Origin: an uncultured Pelagibacteraceae bacterium
GTDB taxonomy: Bacteria; Pseudomonadota; Alphaproteobacteria; Pelagibacterales; Pelagibacteraceae
Reading direction: 5' to 3'
NCBI GenBank assembly: GCA_902609535.1
Contig: CACLSF010000003.1
Location: 1 to 64,000 of the forward strand
DNA: 64,000 nt
The notes under the pieces were generated by a model that ran no database searches, was not told the origin of the DNA, and saw only the letters and a list, made by a program, of their open reading frames with translations. Numbering within the stretch: position 1 is the first letter of the stretch; every line of letters begins with the position of its first letter. This document shows positions 54,343 through 63,172 of this stretch, in pieces. Both the position numbers and the translations under genes were made by a program.

Positions 54343-54362
54343 ATTCTGATAATTAGTAAACT

Positions 54363-55343
54363 ATGACTAAATTAAGGAACATTTTAGATAGAGATGGTTA
54401 CTTAAGGGTAAAAAATGTTCTTAATTTCGATAAAGATTTAAAACCCATTTTAAATGATATGGAATATGTAATGGACAATTTAGTTCATAAATTTGCTCCA
54501 GACCACATGAAAGAAAAGATTTTTAAATATAACTTTAGGAAAAAATACACATACATTTCAAAGCTAAATATTTATGATCTTGATCAGTATTTTAATACTA
54601 GACTTCCTAGAGATCATGTAAAAAAGGACAGTGATTACTTTGCCTCTCAATCTTTGTGGAACTTAATAAATCACAAAAAAATCTTGGATGTAGTTGAAAA
54701 ATTATTAGGGCCAGAAATTTTGTCAAATCCAGTGCAAAATACAAGAATTAAACAACCAGAGAGCAAATTACCAAAACATTCTATCCATGATGGTCTATCT
54801 GGTAGAACGCCATGGCATCAAGATGCAGCTGTATTATCTTCATTGGGACAAAGATTAACTGATATGGTCACTGTTTGGATTCCATTTACTAAAACTACTA
54901 AAAAAAATGGATGTATGATTACGGTAAAAGAAATTAATAAATTAGGATTATTAAATCATATATCTGGATATAGAGGTCAGGTTGAAATAAAAGATAGTAA
55001 ACTACTTGATAATTACAAGCCAGTTTTTCTGGAGGCTAATGTTGGTGATATTATTATTTTGCACAAACATTCAATTCATTGCTCATTACCTAACAGAACT
55101 AATAATTTTAGAATTAGTGCTGATTTAAGATATAATAGAGCTGGAACCCCGTCTGGTAGAAAACCTTTGCCAAATTTTTATGTAAGAAGTAGAAACAAAA
55201 AAAACATTACCATCCACAACTATAAGCAATGGATTGCTTTATGGGAAAAGGCAAAGAATAAATGTATTCCAAGAAAGTATGCATTTAAGTATCCACTTCC
55301 AACATTTAAAAATAGCAAAAGAGATCTTGCTAGACTAGTATAA
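54363..55343 (+). CDS. PhyH-family Fe(II)/2-oxoglutarate dioxygenase
   Basis: A 326-residue phytanoyl-CoA-dioxygenase-like enzyme. Fe ligands are His152 and Asp154 (PWHQDA) and His239 (HCSLPN), with Arg250 for 2-oxoglutarate. Members hydroxylate small molecules or phosphonates. It lies between PanE-like and SerA-like genes on one strand with 16-20 base gaps, so it is likely cotranscribed. Substrate unknown. Confidence 0.87.
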   Translation: MTKLRNILDRDGYLRVKNVLNFDKDLKPILNDMEYVMDNLVHKFAPDHMKEKIFKYNFRKKYTYISKLNIYDLDQYFNTRLPRDHVKKDSDYFASQSLWNLINHKKILDVVEKLLGPEILSNPVQNTRIKQPESKLPKHSIHDGLSGRTPWHQDAAVLSSLGQRLTDMVTVWIPFTKTTKKNGCMITVKEINKLGLLNHISGYRGQVEIKDSKLLDNYKPVFLEANVGDIIILHKHSIHCSLPNRTNNFRISADLRYNRAGTPSGRKPLPNFYVRSRNKKNITIHNYKQWIALWEKAKNKCIPRKYAFKYPLPTFKNSKRDLARLV

Positions 55344-55359
55344 TTTCTTTTTTAAAATT

Positions 55360-56316
55360 ATGAAAAAAATTCTCATTGTCCAACCAATTCATGAAAAAGG
55401 TATGGAGTTATTAAAAAGTAATAGTAACTATAACTATGAAGTAGTTGAAGATTTAAGCGTTGAAAACGTGAAACAAAAAATTGTCGATGCAGATGCAGTT
55501 TCTTTAAGAACCTCAATATTGCCTGCAGAAGCAATTGAAAATGCAAAAAACCTTAAAATAATTTCAAGACATGGAGTTGGTTACGATAATATTGATTTAA
55601 ATAGCTGTAAAAAAGGAAATATCGATGTAGCAATAACCACAACAGCAAATGCTGTAGCAGTTGCAGAACATGTTCTTTTCATGCTTTTAAGCATCTCAAA
55701 AAGAAAAAATATGTATGACAATTCAGTCAAAAGTGGAAAATTTACTGAAAGAAATAAATTACCAAAAACTATAGAGATTTGGGACAAAAACATTCTTATA
55801 GCTGGATTTGGAAGAATAGGAAAAGCGTTGATTAAAAGATGTTTAGGATTTGAAATGAACGTTTTTGTTTATGATCCATTTGTAGATGCAGAGACAATAA
55901 GCAAAATGGGTGGAAAAAAAGTTGAAGATTTATCAAAGGCTATTAAAGATATGGATGCAGTCTCACTCCATATACCTTTAACTGATCAAACTAAAAATAT
56001 TATAAATTATGAACTTCTTAAAACGATGAAAAAAAACTGCATCATTATAAATGCCGCAAGAGGCGGTATTATTAATGAGAAAGACTTAGATAAAGCCTTA
56101 AATGAGAATTTGATTTTTGGAGCAGGAATTGATGTATTTGAGGTAGAACCTCCAGAAGCTGATAATCCTCTATTAAAAAATGACAAAGTTTTCCTTAGTC
56201 CTCATGCTGCTGCATTCACTGAGGAATGCATGACAAGAATGGCAAAAGAAACTATTCAAAATATTTTTGATTTTTTTGATGGTAAACTTGAAGATAGTAA
56301 AAAAGTAAAATTATAG
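55360..56316 (+). CDS. D-2-hydroxyacid dehydrogenase, phosphoglycerate-dehydrogenase-like
   Basis: A 318-residue dehydrogenase lacking the ACT domain of full SerA. GFGRIGKAL, then Arg (NAARGGIIN), Glu (VEPPE) and His (SPHAAAFTEE) form the usual triad. HGVGYDNIDL lies in the substrate domain. Likely acts on a small 2-hydroxy or 2-keto acid from the cluster. Overlaps the convergent iolE by 6 bases. Confidence 0.9.
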   Translation: MKKILIVQPIHEKGMELLKSNSNYNYEVVEDLSVENVKQKIVDADAVSLRTSILPAEAIENAKNLKIISRHGVGYDNIDLNSCKKGNIDVAITTTANAVAVAEHVLFMLLSISKRKNMYDNSVKSGKFTERNKLPKTIEIWDKNILIAGFGRIGKALIKRCLGFEMNVFVYDPFVDAETISKMGGKKVEDLSKAIKDMDAVSLHIPLTDQTKNIINYELLKTMKKNCIIINAARGGIINEKDLDKALNENLIFGAGIDVFEVEPPEADNPLLKNDKVFLSPHAAAFTEECMTRMAKETIQNIFDFFDGKLEDSKKVKL

Positions 56317-57213
56317 ATTATTAATCTCTAAATTTGATTTCTTTAAAGTATCTGTAATATATTTGTAACCCTTAATAGCATATTCAAGTGGATTAGCTTT
56401 TTTAGGATCTTGTTCAGCTTCTACAACAAGCCAACCCTGATAATTATTTTTTTTTAAAATATCAAACAAAGGTTTATAGTCGATACACCCATCACCAGGT
56501 ACGGTAAAGGCACCTTCTAAAAAGGCATCCCTAAAACTTAAATCTTCAGAAAGAGCTTTTTTTAATACTTCTTCTCTAATATCTTTGCAGTGAATATGGA
56601 TTACTCTTTCCTTGAATTTATTAATTAAATTAATTGAATTTCCCTGAGCAAATAACATATGACCAGTATCTAAAGTTAATTTTACACTATCATCTGTATT
56701 TTCTAGCAATCTAATTGTTTCTTCTTCTGTTTCAATAACTGTTCCCATATGATGGTGATAAGCTAAAGGCATACCCTCATCTTCAAGATATTTTGCAAGT
56801 TCAGATATTTTTTCGCAATAATCTTTCCATTCTTGATCCGTCATCTTAGGTCTACTGGAAAGTTTTTTTGTTGGATCACCCTGTATTGATCCAAAAACTT
56901 CAGCAAAAACGATACATGGAGCTTCACAATCTTTAAATAATTTAAGTTGGTCTTGAATTAAATTTTTTTCTTGTTCAACAGAATTTTTTCTAAGATTTCC
57001 GCTATACCAACCAGAACATAATTTTAAGTTATACTTATCTAATTTTGGTAATAATTCTTTTGATGTTTTTGGGAATTTACCACCTGACTCAATCCCAACA
57101 AATCCAGCCTGACTTGCCTCTGACAAACATTGTTCTAGAGGAGTATCTCCGCCTAGCTCAGGCATGTCATCATTACTCCAAGCAATTGGTGCTATACCTA
57201 ATTTTACTGACAT
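56311..57213 (-). CDS. iolE: Myo-inosose-2 dehydratase (IolE)
   Basis: A TIM-barrel sugar isomerase-family protein matching IolE: LGIAPIAWSNDDMPELGG opening, AYHHHMGTVIETEEE, TLDTGHMLFAQG, HIHCKDIR and VPGDGCIDYKPLF, with metal residues Glu and His in the usual places. Dehydrates 2-keto-myo-inositol to the diketone used by IolD. I start at the ATG at 57213; the in-frame start at 57246 overlaps the divergent gene and adds a non-conserved tail. Confidence 0.93.
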   Translation of the reverse strand: MSVKLGIAPIAWSNDDMPELGGDTPLEQCLSEASQAGFVGIESGGKFPKTSKELLPKLDKYNLKLCSGWYSGNLRKNSVEQEKNLIQDQLKLFKDCEAPCIVFAEVFGSIQGDPTKKLSSRPKMTDQEWKDYCEKISELAKYLEDEGMPLAYHHHMGTVIETEEETIRLLENTDDSVKLTLDTGHMLFAQGNSINLINKFKERVIHIHCKDIREEVLKKALSEDLSFRDAFLEGAFTVPGDGCIDYKPLFDILKKNNYQGWLVVEAEQDPKKANPLEYAIKGYKYITDTLKKSNLEINNL

Positions 57214-57244
57214 AAATTTTTTATTTGTTAAGATATATTTAATC

Positions 57245-58390
57245 ATGAGATTAATTAAAGGAAAAAAAATTCAGCTTGGCGTAGTTGGAGGTGGTCCAAA
57301 ATCTTGGATTGGTCATGTTCATAGAATTTCATCAAGATTTGATAATCAATATGAGATAGTTGCTGGTGTTTTTTCGAGAAATTCAAAACTATCTAAAAGC
57401 TTTGGTCAAAGCCTAGGTATTTTAAAAGAGAGATGCTATTCAAATTTTAGAGAAATGGCTGAAAGAGAAGCAGTAAGAAAAGATGGTATTAATGTCGTGG
57501 CAATAATGACACCTCCTTCAAGTCACCAAATTATTGCAGAAAAATTTATTGATAAAAATATACATGTAATTTCTGATAAACCATTTGCTGGGAATCTTGC
57601 TCAAGCTAAGAAATTATTTAAAAAAATAAAATCTAATAAAAAAATTAAGTATGCTTTGACACATAATTATTCTGCCTATCCTATGGTTAGAGAGGCAAAA
57701 GTATTAGTTGAAAAAGGTAAAATTGGAAAAGTTGAATACATAAACGTTGAATATGTCCAAGATTGGTCAGGTGGAGAAAATATTTCACAAAAAAATGCAA
57801 AGAAAAAGTTTAAATGGAAAATAGATAAAAATATTGTTGGAGCTTCAGCAGTATTAAACGAAATTGGCTCCCATGCATATCATATGGCAACTTACATATC
57901 AGGTTTAAAAGGTGAAACTATTTTTGCAGATATTAAACAAGTTTCAAATAAAATTAAAATGGACAACAATGCTCAAGTAATGATTAATTTTAATAATGGT
58001 GCTAAAGGAATGTTTTGGACAAGTGTGATGGCTAGAGGTGGAGTTTATGGATTACGAATAAGAATATTTGGAACAAAAGGAAGTTTGGAGTGGGTTCAAA
58101 ACGATCCAAACTATTTAAAACTTAATCCATCTAATGGTGCGGTAAAATTTATTGAAAGAGGTTTTTTTAATGCTGAATTGTCTAAAAAATTTTCTAGATT
58201 AAAATTTGGACATCCTGAAGGATATTTGGATGCATTTGCAAATATTTATCGTGAATTTGCAGATTCTTTGAAAAATAATTCAAAAAAAAGGTATTTTTAT
58301 CCAAATGAGGATGAGGGGCTTGAAACTGCAAAATTTATCGAGGCATGCAAAGTTTCAAACAAAAAAAAAAGATGGGTAAAAATAAAATAA
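57245..58390 (+). CDS. Gfo/Idh/MocA family oxidoreductase, probable cyclitol dehydrogenase
   Basis: A 381-residue enzyme with VVGGGPKSWIGHVHR in the NAD site, DKPFAGN in place of EKP, and GSHAYH in the C-terminal domain. This branch often travels with inositol genes and is thought to act on inositol isomers or inososes. ATG at 57245 chosen; a longer frame starting 57164 overlaps iolE. Its last bases overlap the IolG-like gene. Confidence 0.87.
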   Translation: MRLIKGKKIQLGVVGGGPKSWIGHVHRISSRFDNQYEIVAGVFSRNSKLSKSFGQSLGILKERCYSNFREMAEREAVRKDGINVVAIMTPPSSHQIIAEKFIDKNIHVISDKPFAGNLAQAKKLFKKIKSNKKIKYALTHNYSAYPMVREAKVLVEKGKIGKVEYINVEYVQDWSGGENISQKNAKKKFKWKIDKNIVGASAVLNEIGSHAYHMATYISGLKGETIFADIKQVSNKIKMDNNAQVMINFNNGAKGMFWTSVMARGGVYGLRIRIFGTKGSLEWVQNDPNYLKLNPSNGAVKFIERGFFNAELSKKFSRLKFGHPEGYLDAFANIYREFADSLKNNSKKRYFYPNEDEGLETAKFIEACKVSNKKKRWVKIK

Positions 58391-59388
58391 AAACTGCTCT
58401 GTTTGGCCTTGGTAGAATTGGCCAGATGCATGCTAATAATTTAAGAAAAAATAGTGAATTTGAATTAAAGTATGTTTTTGATTTAAATAAAAATTTATCA
58501 AACAAAATTTCAAAAAGATTAAATGCTATTTCAATAAATAATCCAGATATTGCTTTTAAAGATAACGAAATTAAATGTATTTTTATAGCTTCCTCTACTT
58601 CTACGCATTTAAAATTTATTGAAAAGGGTGCTAAGTATAAAAAAGTAGTCTTTTGTGAAAAACCACTAGATTTAAATTTAAAAAAAATTAATTCATCTCT
58701 AAAGAAAATTAAAAAACTTAATCCTAAAGTGCAAATAGGATTTAATAGAAGATACGATCCTGGACATAATTTACTTAAAAAGAATTTGTTAAAAAATAAA
58801 ATAGGTAAACTAGAAAAAATTATTATAACTAGTCGGGACCCTGCTCCTCCTTCACTGTCTTATTTAAAAGGTTCTGGAGGAATTTTTAAAGACATGATGA
58901 TTCATGATTTTGATTTAGCAAGATACTACTTGGGTTCAGATGAATTTAAATCAGTATTTGCTACTGGTAGTAATATATCAGATCAAAGATTTAATAAGAT
59001 AAAAGACTATGAACTTGCAACTACAGTGCTTAAGTCGAAAAAAGGAGTGCAATGTGTAATAACTAATTCAAGACATTGTAGTTTTGGTTATGACCAGAGA
59101 GTTGAGCTTTTTGGAACAAAAGGAATGATGATATCAGATAATAAAAGAGAAACAGAAACTAATCTCTTTTTAAAAAATTCAACAAATAATAAATCCCCTC
59201 TACTCCATTTTTTTATAGAGAGATATGCAGAAGCTTTTAGGTTGCAACTATCTGACCTTGCGAACTTTTGCAAAAAAAATATTAAACCTAAAGCTGTTTT
59301 TGAAGATGGAAGAAAGTCTATAATGTTAGCAGAAGCTGCACAAAAATCAGTTAAGTCAAAAAAATTTGAACAATTAAAAATAAATTAG
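58372..59388 (+). CDS. iolG: Inositol 2-dehydrogenase (IolG-like)
   Basis: A 338-residue Gfo/Idh enzyme. LFGLGRIGQMHANN, CEKPLDLN, QIGFNRRYDPG, SRDPAPPS, MMIHDFDLARYYLG and FGYDQRVELFG are in the order and form of myo-inositol 2-dehydrogenases, with catalytic Lys in EKP and the Asp/His pair in MIHDFD. Starts within the end of the previous gene (19-base overlap); a nearby ATG at 58345 is less likely. It would start the pathway leading to IolE and IolD. Confidence 0.9.
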   Translation: MGKNKIKTALFGLGRIGQMHANNLRKNSEFELKYVFDLNKNLSNKISKRLNAISINNPDIAFKDNEIKCIFIASSTSTHLKFIEKGAKYKKVVFCEKPLDLNLKKINSSLKKIKKLNPKVQIGFNRRYDPGHNLLKKNLLKNKIGKLEKIIITSRDPAPPSLSYLKGSGGIFKDMMIHDFDLARYYLGSDEFKSVFATGSNISDQRFNKIKDYELATTVLKSKKGVQCVITNSRHCSFGYDQRVELFGTKGMMISDNKRETETNLFLKNSTNNKSPLLHFFIERYAEAFRLQLSDLANFCKKNIKPKAVFEDGRKSIMLAEAAQKSVKSKKFEQLKIN

Positions 59389-59395
59389 AAATTTT

Positions 59396-60289
59396 TTATA
59401 TACTTTGTATTTTTTTATCTCCTGCTTTTTTTACAAAATAAATTCCTAAGACAACAGCACATAAAGCAATTAAAATTTTAGGTGTTACTAATTCGTTTAA
59501 GAAAATAAATCCTAAAATAACACCAAAAATTGGTATTAGATAAGCGACCTGACTTTGGAAAACTAAACCATTTTTCTTTAAAATCATAAATCTTAATAAC
59601 CATGCAATTCCAGTTGGAAAAATACCAAGATAAATCAAAGATAATGTGGACTCTAGTGATGGATTAAAATTCCATGGTTGCTCAATTATTAGTGATATTG
59701 GACAAGCAATTATAGTTCCCCAAATAAGAATTGATGCAGTTACATTTTCATTTTTCTTATTACTAATTTTTAATGTTAAAATTCCTCCAATAACATAAAA
59801 AGTGGATCCCAATAGAATCATAAGAGCAGAAAATAAATTTTCATTATTTATAAGTAAATTTTCTGAGAATAAATAAACAATTCCTGAAAAACCTAAAACT
59901 ATTCCAAATATTTTTATTACGTTTATTTTCTCTTCGTCAGCAAAGAAATGTGCGAGTATTGTTGCACTAATAGGTGTAGTTGACATTAAAATTGCTGCTA
60001 AATTACTTTGAACTTTTTGAACTCCGTATGCTATTAGGAAAAAAGGTATAACTAAATTGATGATACCAATTGCTGCAAACCATTTCCAATCTTTAGAAAA
60101 CGCTTCAATTTTTATTTTTTTGAAATAACAAAGTAATAATAGAGGTATCATTCCAAAAAAAATTCTTAAAAAAGCAATAGTTATTGGTCCATAAGAATAT
60201 GTTGCAATTTTTATATTAAAAAAAGCTGAAGCCCAAAGTAAGGCCAAAAAAGTAAGAATAAAATAATCAGTAGCGTTTGGAGATTTCAT
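59396..60289 (-). CDS. EamA/DMT family transporter
   Basis: A 297-residue inner-membrane protein with ten helices in two EamA repeats (LTFLALLWASAFFNIKIA; second repeat around FYVIGGILTLK). Ends in a lysine-rich tail. Substrate unknown. Overlaps the YbaK gene by 4 bases. Confidence 0.88.
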   Translation of the reverse strand: MKSPNATDYFILTFLALLWASAFFNIKIATYSYGPITIAFLRIFFGMIPLLLLCYFKKIKIEAFSKDWKWFAAIGIINLVIPFFLIAYGVQKVQSNLAAILMSTTPISATILAHFFADEEKINVIKIFGIVLGFSGIVYLFSENLLINNENLFSALMILLGSTFYVIGGILTLKISNKKNENVTASILIWGTIIACPISLIIEQPWNFNPSLESTLSLIYLGIFPTGIAWLLRFMILKKNGLVFQSQVAYLIPIFGVILGFIFLNELVTPKILIALCAVVLGIYFVKKAGDKKIQSI

Positions 60290-60765
60290 TCAATTATATC
60301 TTCTATTGATCCACTAGTAATTTTTTTAAGATCTTCAAAATTTATTTTAAAAATACAGTTTGGGTGTCCAGCAGCAGCAAACAAATCTTCAAATCTATTC
60401 AGAGAACTATCAACTAATATCTGCAAGTTATTTGTGTGTCCTATCGGAGAGACACCTCCAATTGTATATCCAGTTTGTTCTTTCACGTCATTTGGAGATG
60501 CCATGCTCAAATCTTTACTATTAAAAAACTTTTTTAGTTTGTTTAATGAACACCTTTTGTCACCAGAGACCAAACATAAAAAATAATTTTCACCATTTTT
60601 AAAAAGTAGACTTTTTACGATCGCTCCTACTTCACAGTTTAATGATTTTGCTGCATCTAAGGCTGTTCTTGCTGTTTTTTCTAATTCTGTGACTGATAAG
60701 GTCTCATCAAATTCTTTTAATGCTTTTTCAGCTCTTTTAACTGGTTCTTTATTTAATAAACTCAT
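60286..60765 (-). CDS. YbaK/ProX-type aminoacyl-tRNA deacylase
   Basis: A 159-residue YbaK-fold protein. The catalytic Lys lies in IVKSLLFKN, with GGVSPIGH and AAGHPNCIF as the family substrate loops. YbaK/ProX proteins remove wrongly charged amino acids (Cys or Ala) from tRNA(Pro). First gene of a two-gene minus-strand unit, back to back with glnA. Confidence 0.9.
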   Translation of the reverse strand: MSLLNKEPVKRAEKALKEFDETLSVTELEKTARTALDAAKSLNCEVGAIVKSLLFKNGENYFLCLVSGDKRCSLNKLKKFFNSKDLSMASPNDVKEQTGYTIGGVSPIGHTNNLQILVDSSLNRFEDLFAAAGHPNCIFKINFEDLKKITSGSIEDIIE

Positions 60766-60906
60766 TATTGCAACTTAGGATTGATTGAAAATTCTAATTT
60801 TTTAGGGTTAATATACATGTAAAAAAAGCATAAGTGATATCTATTTAATAGGCATTATTTATCTTTTCTTAACTGATAATAGAATTAAAAAATTATAGGA
60901 GATAAT

Positions 60907-62313
60907 ATGAGCGCTAAGGACGTACTAAAATTAATGAAGTCTAAGAATATTGAATTCGTAGATCTTAGATTTACCGACCCAAGAGGCAAACTTCAGCATT
61001 TAACAATGGACACAACGATTGTTGATGAAGAAATGTTAAACGATGGAGTATTTTTTGACGGATCATCAATTGCAGGATGGAAAGCAATTAATGAGTCTGA
61101 CATGATATTAAAACCTGATTTAAGCAGAAAAGTGATAGATCCTTACACATCTCATAATACATTAATTTTGTTTTGTGATATTTTGGATGCTGTTAAAAGA
61201 GATCCATATGAAAGAGATCCAAGAGGGATTGCAAAAAAAGCTGAAGCATATTTAAAGAAAACAGGTATTGGTGATACAGCTTACTTTGGGCCAGAGCCCG
61301 AGTTTTTCGTATTTGATGATGTAAGAATTAAAAATGACATGAATGAAACAAGTTTTTCAATTGATAGTTCAGAAGGTCCATATAATTCTGGAAAATCTTA
61401 TGATAATGGAAACATGGGTCATAGACCTGGCGTAAAAGGAGGATATTTTCCTGTACCCCCAGTAGATAGTGCTCAAGATATGAGAGGTGAATATCTTAAA
61501 GGGCTAAGAGATGTTGGAATTACTGTAGAAAAACACCACCACGAGGTTGCACCAAGTCAACATGAACTTGGAATGTTATTTGGAACTTTGGTTGATCAAG
61601 CAGACAACGTTCAACTATACAAATATGTAGTTCAAATGGTTTCTCACTCTTTTGGTAAAACTGCAACTTTTATGCCTAAGCCAGTTAAAGGAGATAACGG
61701 TTCTGGAATGCATACTCACCAATCAATTTGGAAAGGGAAAACCCCGGTATTTTCTGGAAATAAATACGCTGGATTATCTCAAACTGCACTTTACTATATT
61801 GGTGGAGTATTAAAGCATGCAAAAGCAATTAATGCATTTGCTAATGCTACTACAAATAGTTACAAAAGATTAATACCAGGATTTGAGGCTCCTGTTTTAC
61901 TTGCATACTCTGCAAGAAATAGATCGGCTTCATGTAGAATTCCAATCACGTTAAGTAAAAAAGGTGCAAGATGTGAAATCAGGTTCCCAGATGCATCTGG
62001 AAATCCATATTTAACATTTGCTTCCATGCTAATGGCTGGAATTGATGGAATTAAAAATAAAATTGATCCAGGTAAATCATTCGACAAAGACCTTTATGCT
62101 TTATCAGAAAAGCAAGTTAAGAAGGTGCCAACTGTTTGCGGTTCTTTAAGAGAAGCAATGGAAGCTTTAGATAAAGATAGAAGTTTCTTAACTCAAGGTA
62201 ATGTATTTACTGATGATCAAATAGATGCGTACATTGAACTTAAATATGAAGAAATTCATAATTTTGAACATACGCCGCACCCTATTGAATTCGATATGTA
62301 TTACAGCTGTTAA
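60907..62313 (+). CDS. glnA: Glutamine synthetase type I
   Basis: A 468-residue GSI. Signatures: FVDLRFTDPRGKLQH, FDGSSIAGW, the metal and ATP segments GPEPEFFVFD and NGSGMHTHQSIW, and NRSASCRIP. Tyr397 lies in DLYALSEKQ, the exact place adenylylated in GSI-beta enzymes, so adenylyl regulation is possible. Ribosome site TAGGAGA stands 5-6 bases upstream. A clear TGATAAT at 60874 could be a -10 box. Confidence 0.97.
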   Translation: MSAKDVLKLMKSKNIEFVDLRFTDPRGKLQHLTMDTTIVDEEMLNDGVFFDGSSIAGWKAINESDMILKPDLSRKVIDPYTSHNTLILFCDILDAVKRDPYERDPRGIAKKAEAYLKKTGIGDTAYFGPEPEFFVFDDVRIKNDMNETSFSIDSSEGPYNSGKSYDNGNMGHRPGVKGGYFPVPPVDSAQDMRGEYLKGLRDVGITVEKHHHEVAPSQHELGMLFGTLVDQADNVQLYKYVVQMVSHSFGKTATFMPKPVKGDNGSGMHTHQSIWKGKTPVFSGNKYAGLSQTALYYIGGVLKHAKAINAFANATTNSYKRLIPGFEAPVLLAYSARNRSASCRIPITLSKKGARCEIRFPDASGNPYLTFASMLMAGIDGIKNKIDPGKSFDKDLYALSEKQVKKVPTVCGSLREAMEALDKDRSFLTQGNVFTDDQIDAYIELKYEEIHNFEHTPHPIEFDMYYSC

Positions 62314-62326
62314 AAGGCTTATTTTT

Positions 62327-62361
62327 ATGGGATTACCTGTAGTAATAGCAGGTATTCCCAT
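62327..62361 (+). terminator. Hairpin downstream of glnA
   Basis: ATGGGATTACCTG and CAGGTATTCCCAT pair over 13 bases with one mismatch, with a 9-base loop, 14 bases after the glnA stop. No long T run follows, so it may be a weak terminator or a message-end protector. A second palindrome, ATTAGAATTCTAAT, follows directly at 62362-62375. Confidence 0.5.
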
Positions 62362-62401
62362 ATTAGAATTCTAATTTCACTCAATTTTGTTATTAAAAGG
62401 T

Positions 62402-62539
62402 ATGACTAAGCTCATATCAACAATTAAGAATATTATTGGTTATAATAGGCCTGAAATCAAAAAGCCTAAACGTAGAAAAAATAAGACTTATTCTATGAAT
62501 AAAAGAGGCCAGTATTGGTTTATTTCCTATTACCAATAA
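62402..62539 (+). CDS. Possible 45-residue basic protein downstream of glnA
   Basis: An ORF of 45 codons, ATG to TAA: N-terminal amphipathic stretch (MTKLISTIKNIIGYN), a basic middle (KKPKRRKNK) and an aromatic end (GQYWFISYYQ). AAAAGG lies too close to the ATG for an ideal ribosome site. Its stop abuts the convergent sufA-like gene. It could be a small RNA- or membrane-binding protein, or chance. Confidence 0.4.
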   Translation: MTKLISTIKNIIGYNRPEIKKPKRRKNKTYSMNKRGQYWFISYYQ

Positions 62540-62875
62540 TTAAACTTTAAAAGACTCTCCACAACCACATCTTTCAGTTTCATTTGGATTGTTAAAAACA
62601 AATTGAGAAGAAAATTCCTCTTTTTTATAATCCATTTCAGTTCCAAAAAGATACATTACTGCTGCTGGATCAATGAATACTTTAACTCCTTTATCTTCAA
62701 TAACCTCATCATTAGGATTTATTTCCTTTGTGTATTCCATAATATAAGACATTCCTGCGCATCCACCTGATTTTACTCCAACTCTAACTCCAATAGAGTC
62801 ATTTTCAGCAGAAGACATAATTTCTTTTATCCTCACTGCTGCTTGATCGCTTAATGATATAACTTGTTTCGTCAT
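62540..62875 (-). CDS. sufA: A-type iron-sulfur carrier (SufA/ErpA/HesB family)
   Basis: A 111-residue A-type carrier with cluster ligands Cys39 (SGGCAGMSY), Cys103 and Cys105 (RCGCGESFKV). It passes iron-sulfur clusters from the SUF scaffold to target enzymes. The gene overlaps the MIP18-like gene by 4 bases and closes the suf operon. Confidence 0.92.
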   Translation of the reverse strand: MTKQVISLSDQAAVRIKEIMSSAENDSIGVRVGVKSGGCAGMSYIMEYTKEINPNDEVIEDKGVKVFIDPAAVMYLFGTEMDYKKEEFSSQFVFNNPNETERCGCGESFKV

Positions 62876-63168
62876 AAATTTAATTCTAGTTTTGCTGCCT
62901 CTGACATCATAGATTTATCCCATGGTGGTTCCCAAACTAAATCTAAATCTACTTTGTCAACTTCTTCTAATTGCATAATACTATCTTTAACTTCTTTAGG
63001 CAAACTTTCGGCTACTGGGCAATTTGGAGTGGTAAGTGTCATTTTTACACTAATATTTTTTTTATCTACAATAATATCATAGATTAATCCTAGCTCATAA
63101 ATATTTACTGGTATCTCAGGATCGTAAATTTTTTTTATTTCCTCAATTACTTTTTCTTTTAATTCCAT
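62872..63168 (-). CDS. MIP18/DUF59 family protein (SufT-like)
   Basis: A 98-residue DUF59 protein: YDPEIPVNIYELGLIYDI start, TTPNCPVAESLP with the conserved cysteine, and LVWEPPWDKSMM end. In suf operons such proteins help deliver clusters to targets. Lies between sufU and the A-type carrier gene. Confidence 0.92.
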   Translation of the reverse strand: MELKEKVIEEIKKIYDPEIPVNIYELGLIYDIIVDKKNISVKMTLTTPNCPVAESLPKEVKDSIMQLEEVDKVDLDLVWEPPWDKSMMSEAAKLELNL

Positions 63169-63172
63169 AAAA

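Noticed and set aside
57164-57244. Longer N-terminus for the Gfo/Idh gene at 57245
   Set aside because: It overlaps the start of iolE on the other strand, and the NAD-binding domain begins just after the ATG at 57245.
62362-62375. Palindrome ATTAGAATTCTAAT as a separate regulatory site
   Set aside because: It follows the glnA hairpin and is AT-rich; no promoter is seen near it, so it was kept only as a note in the hairpin entry.
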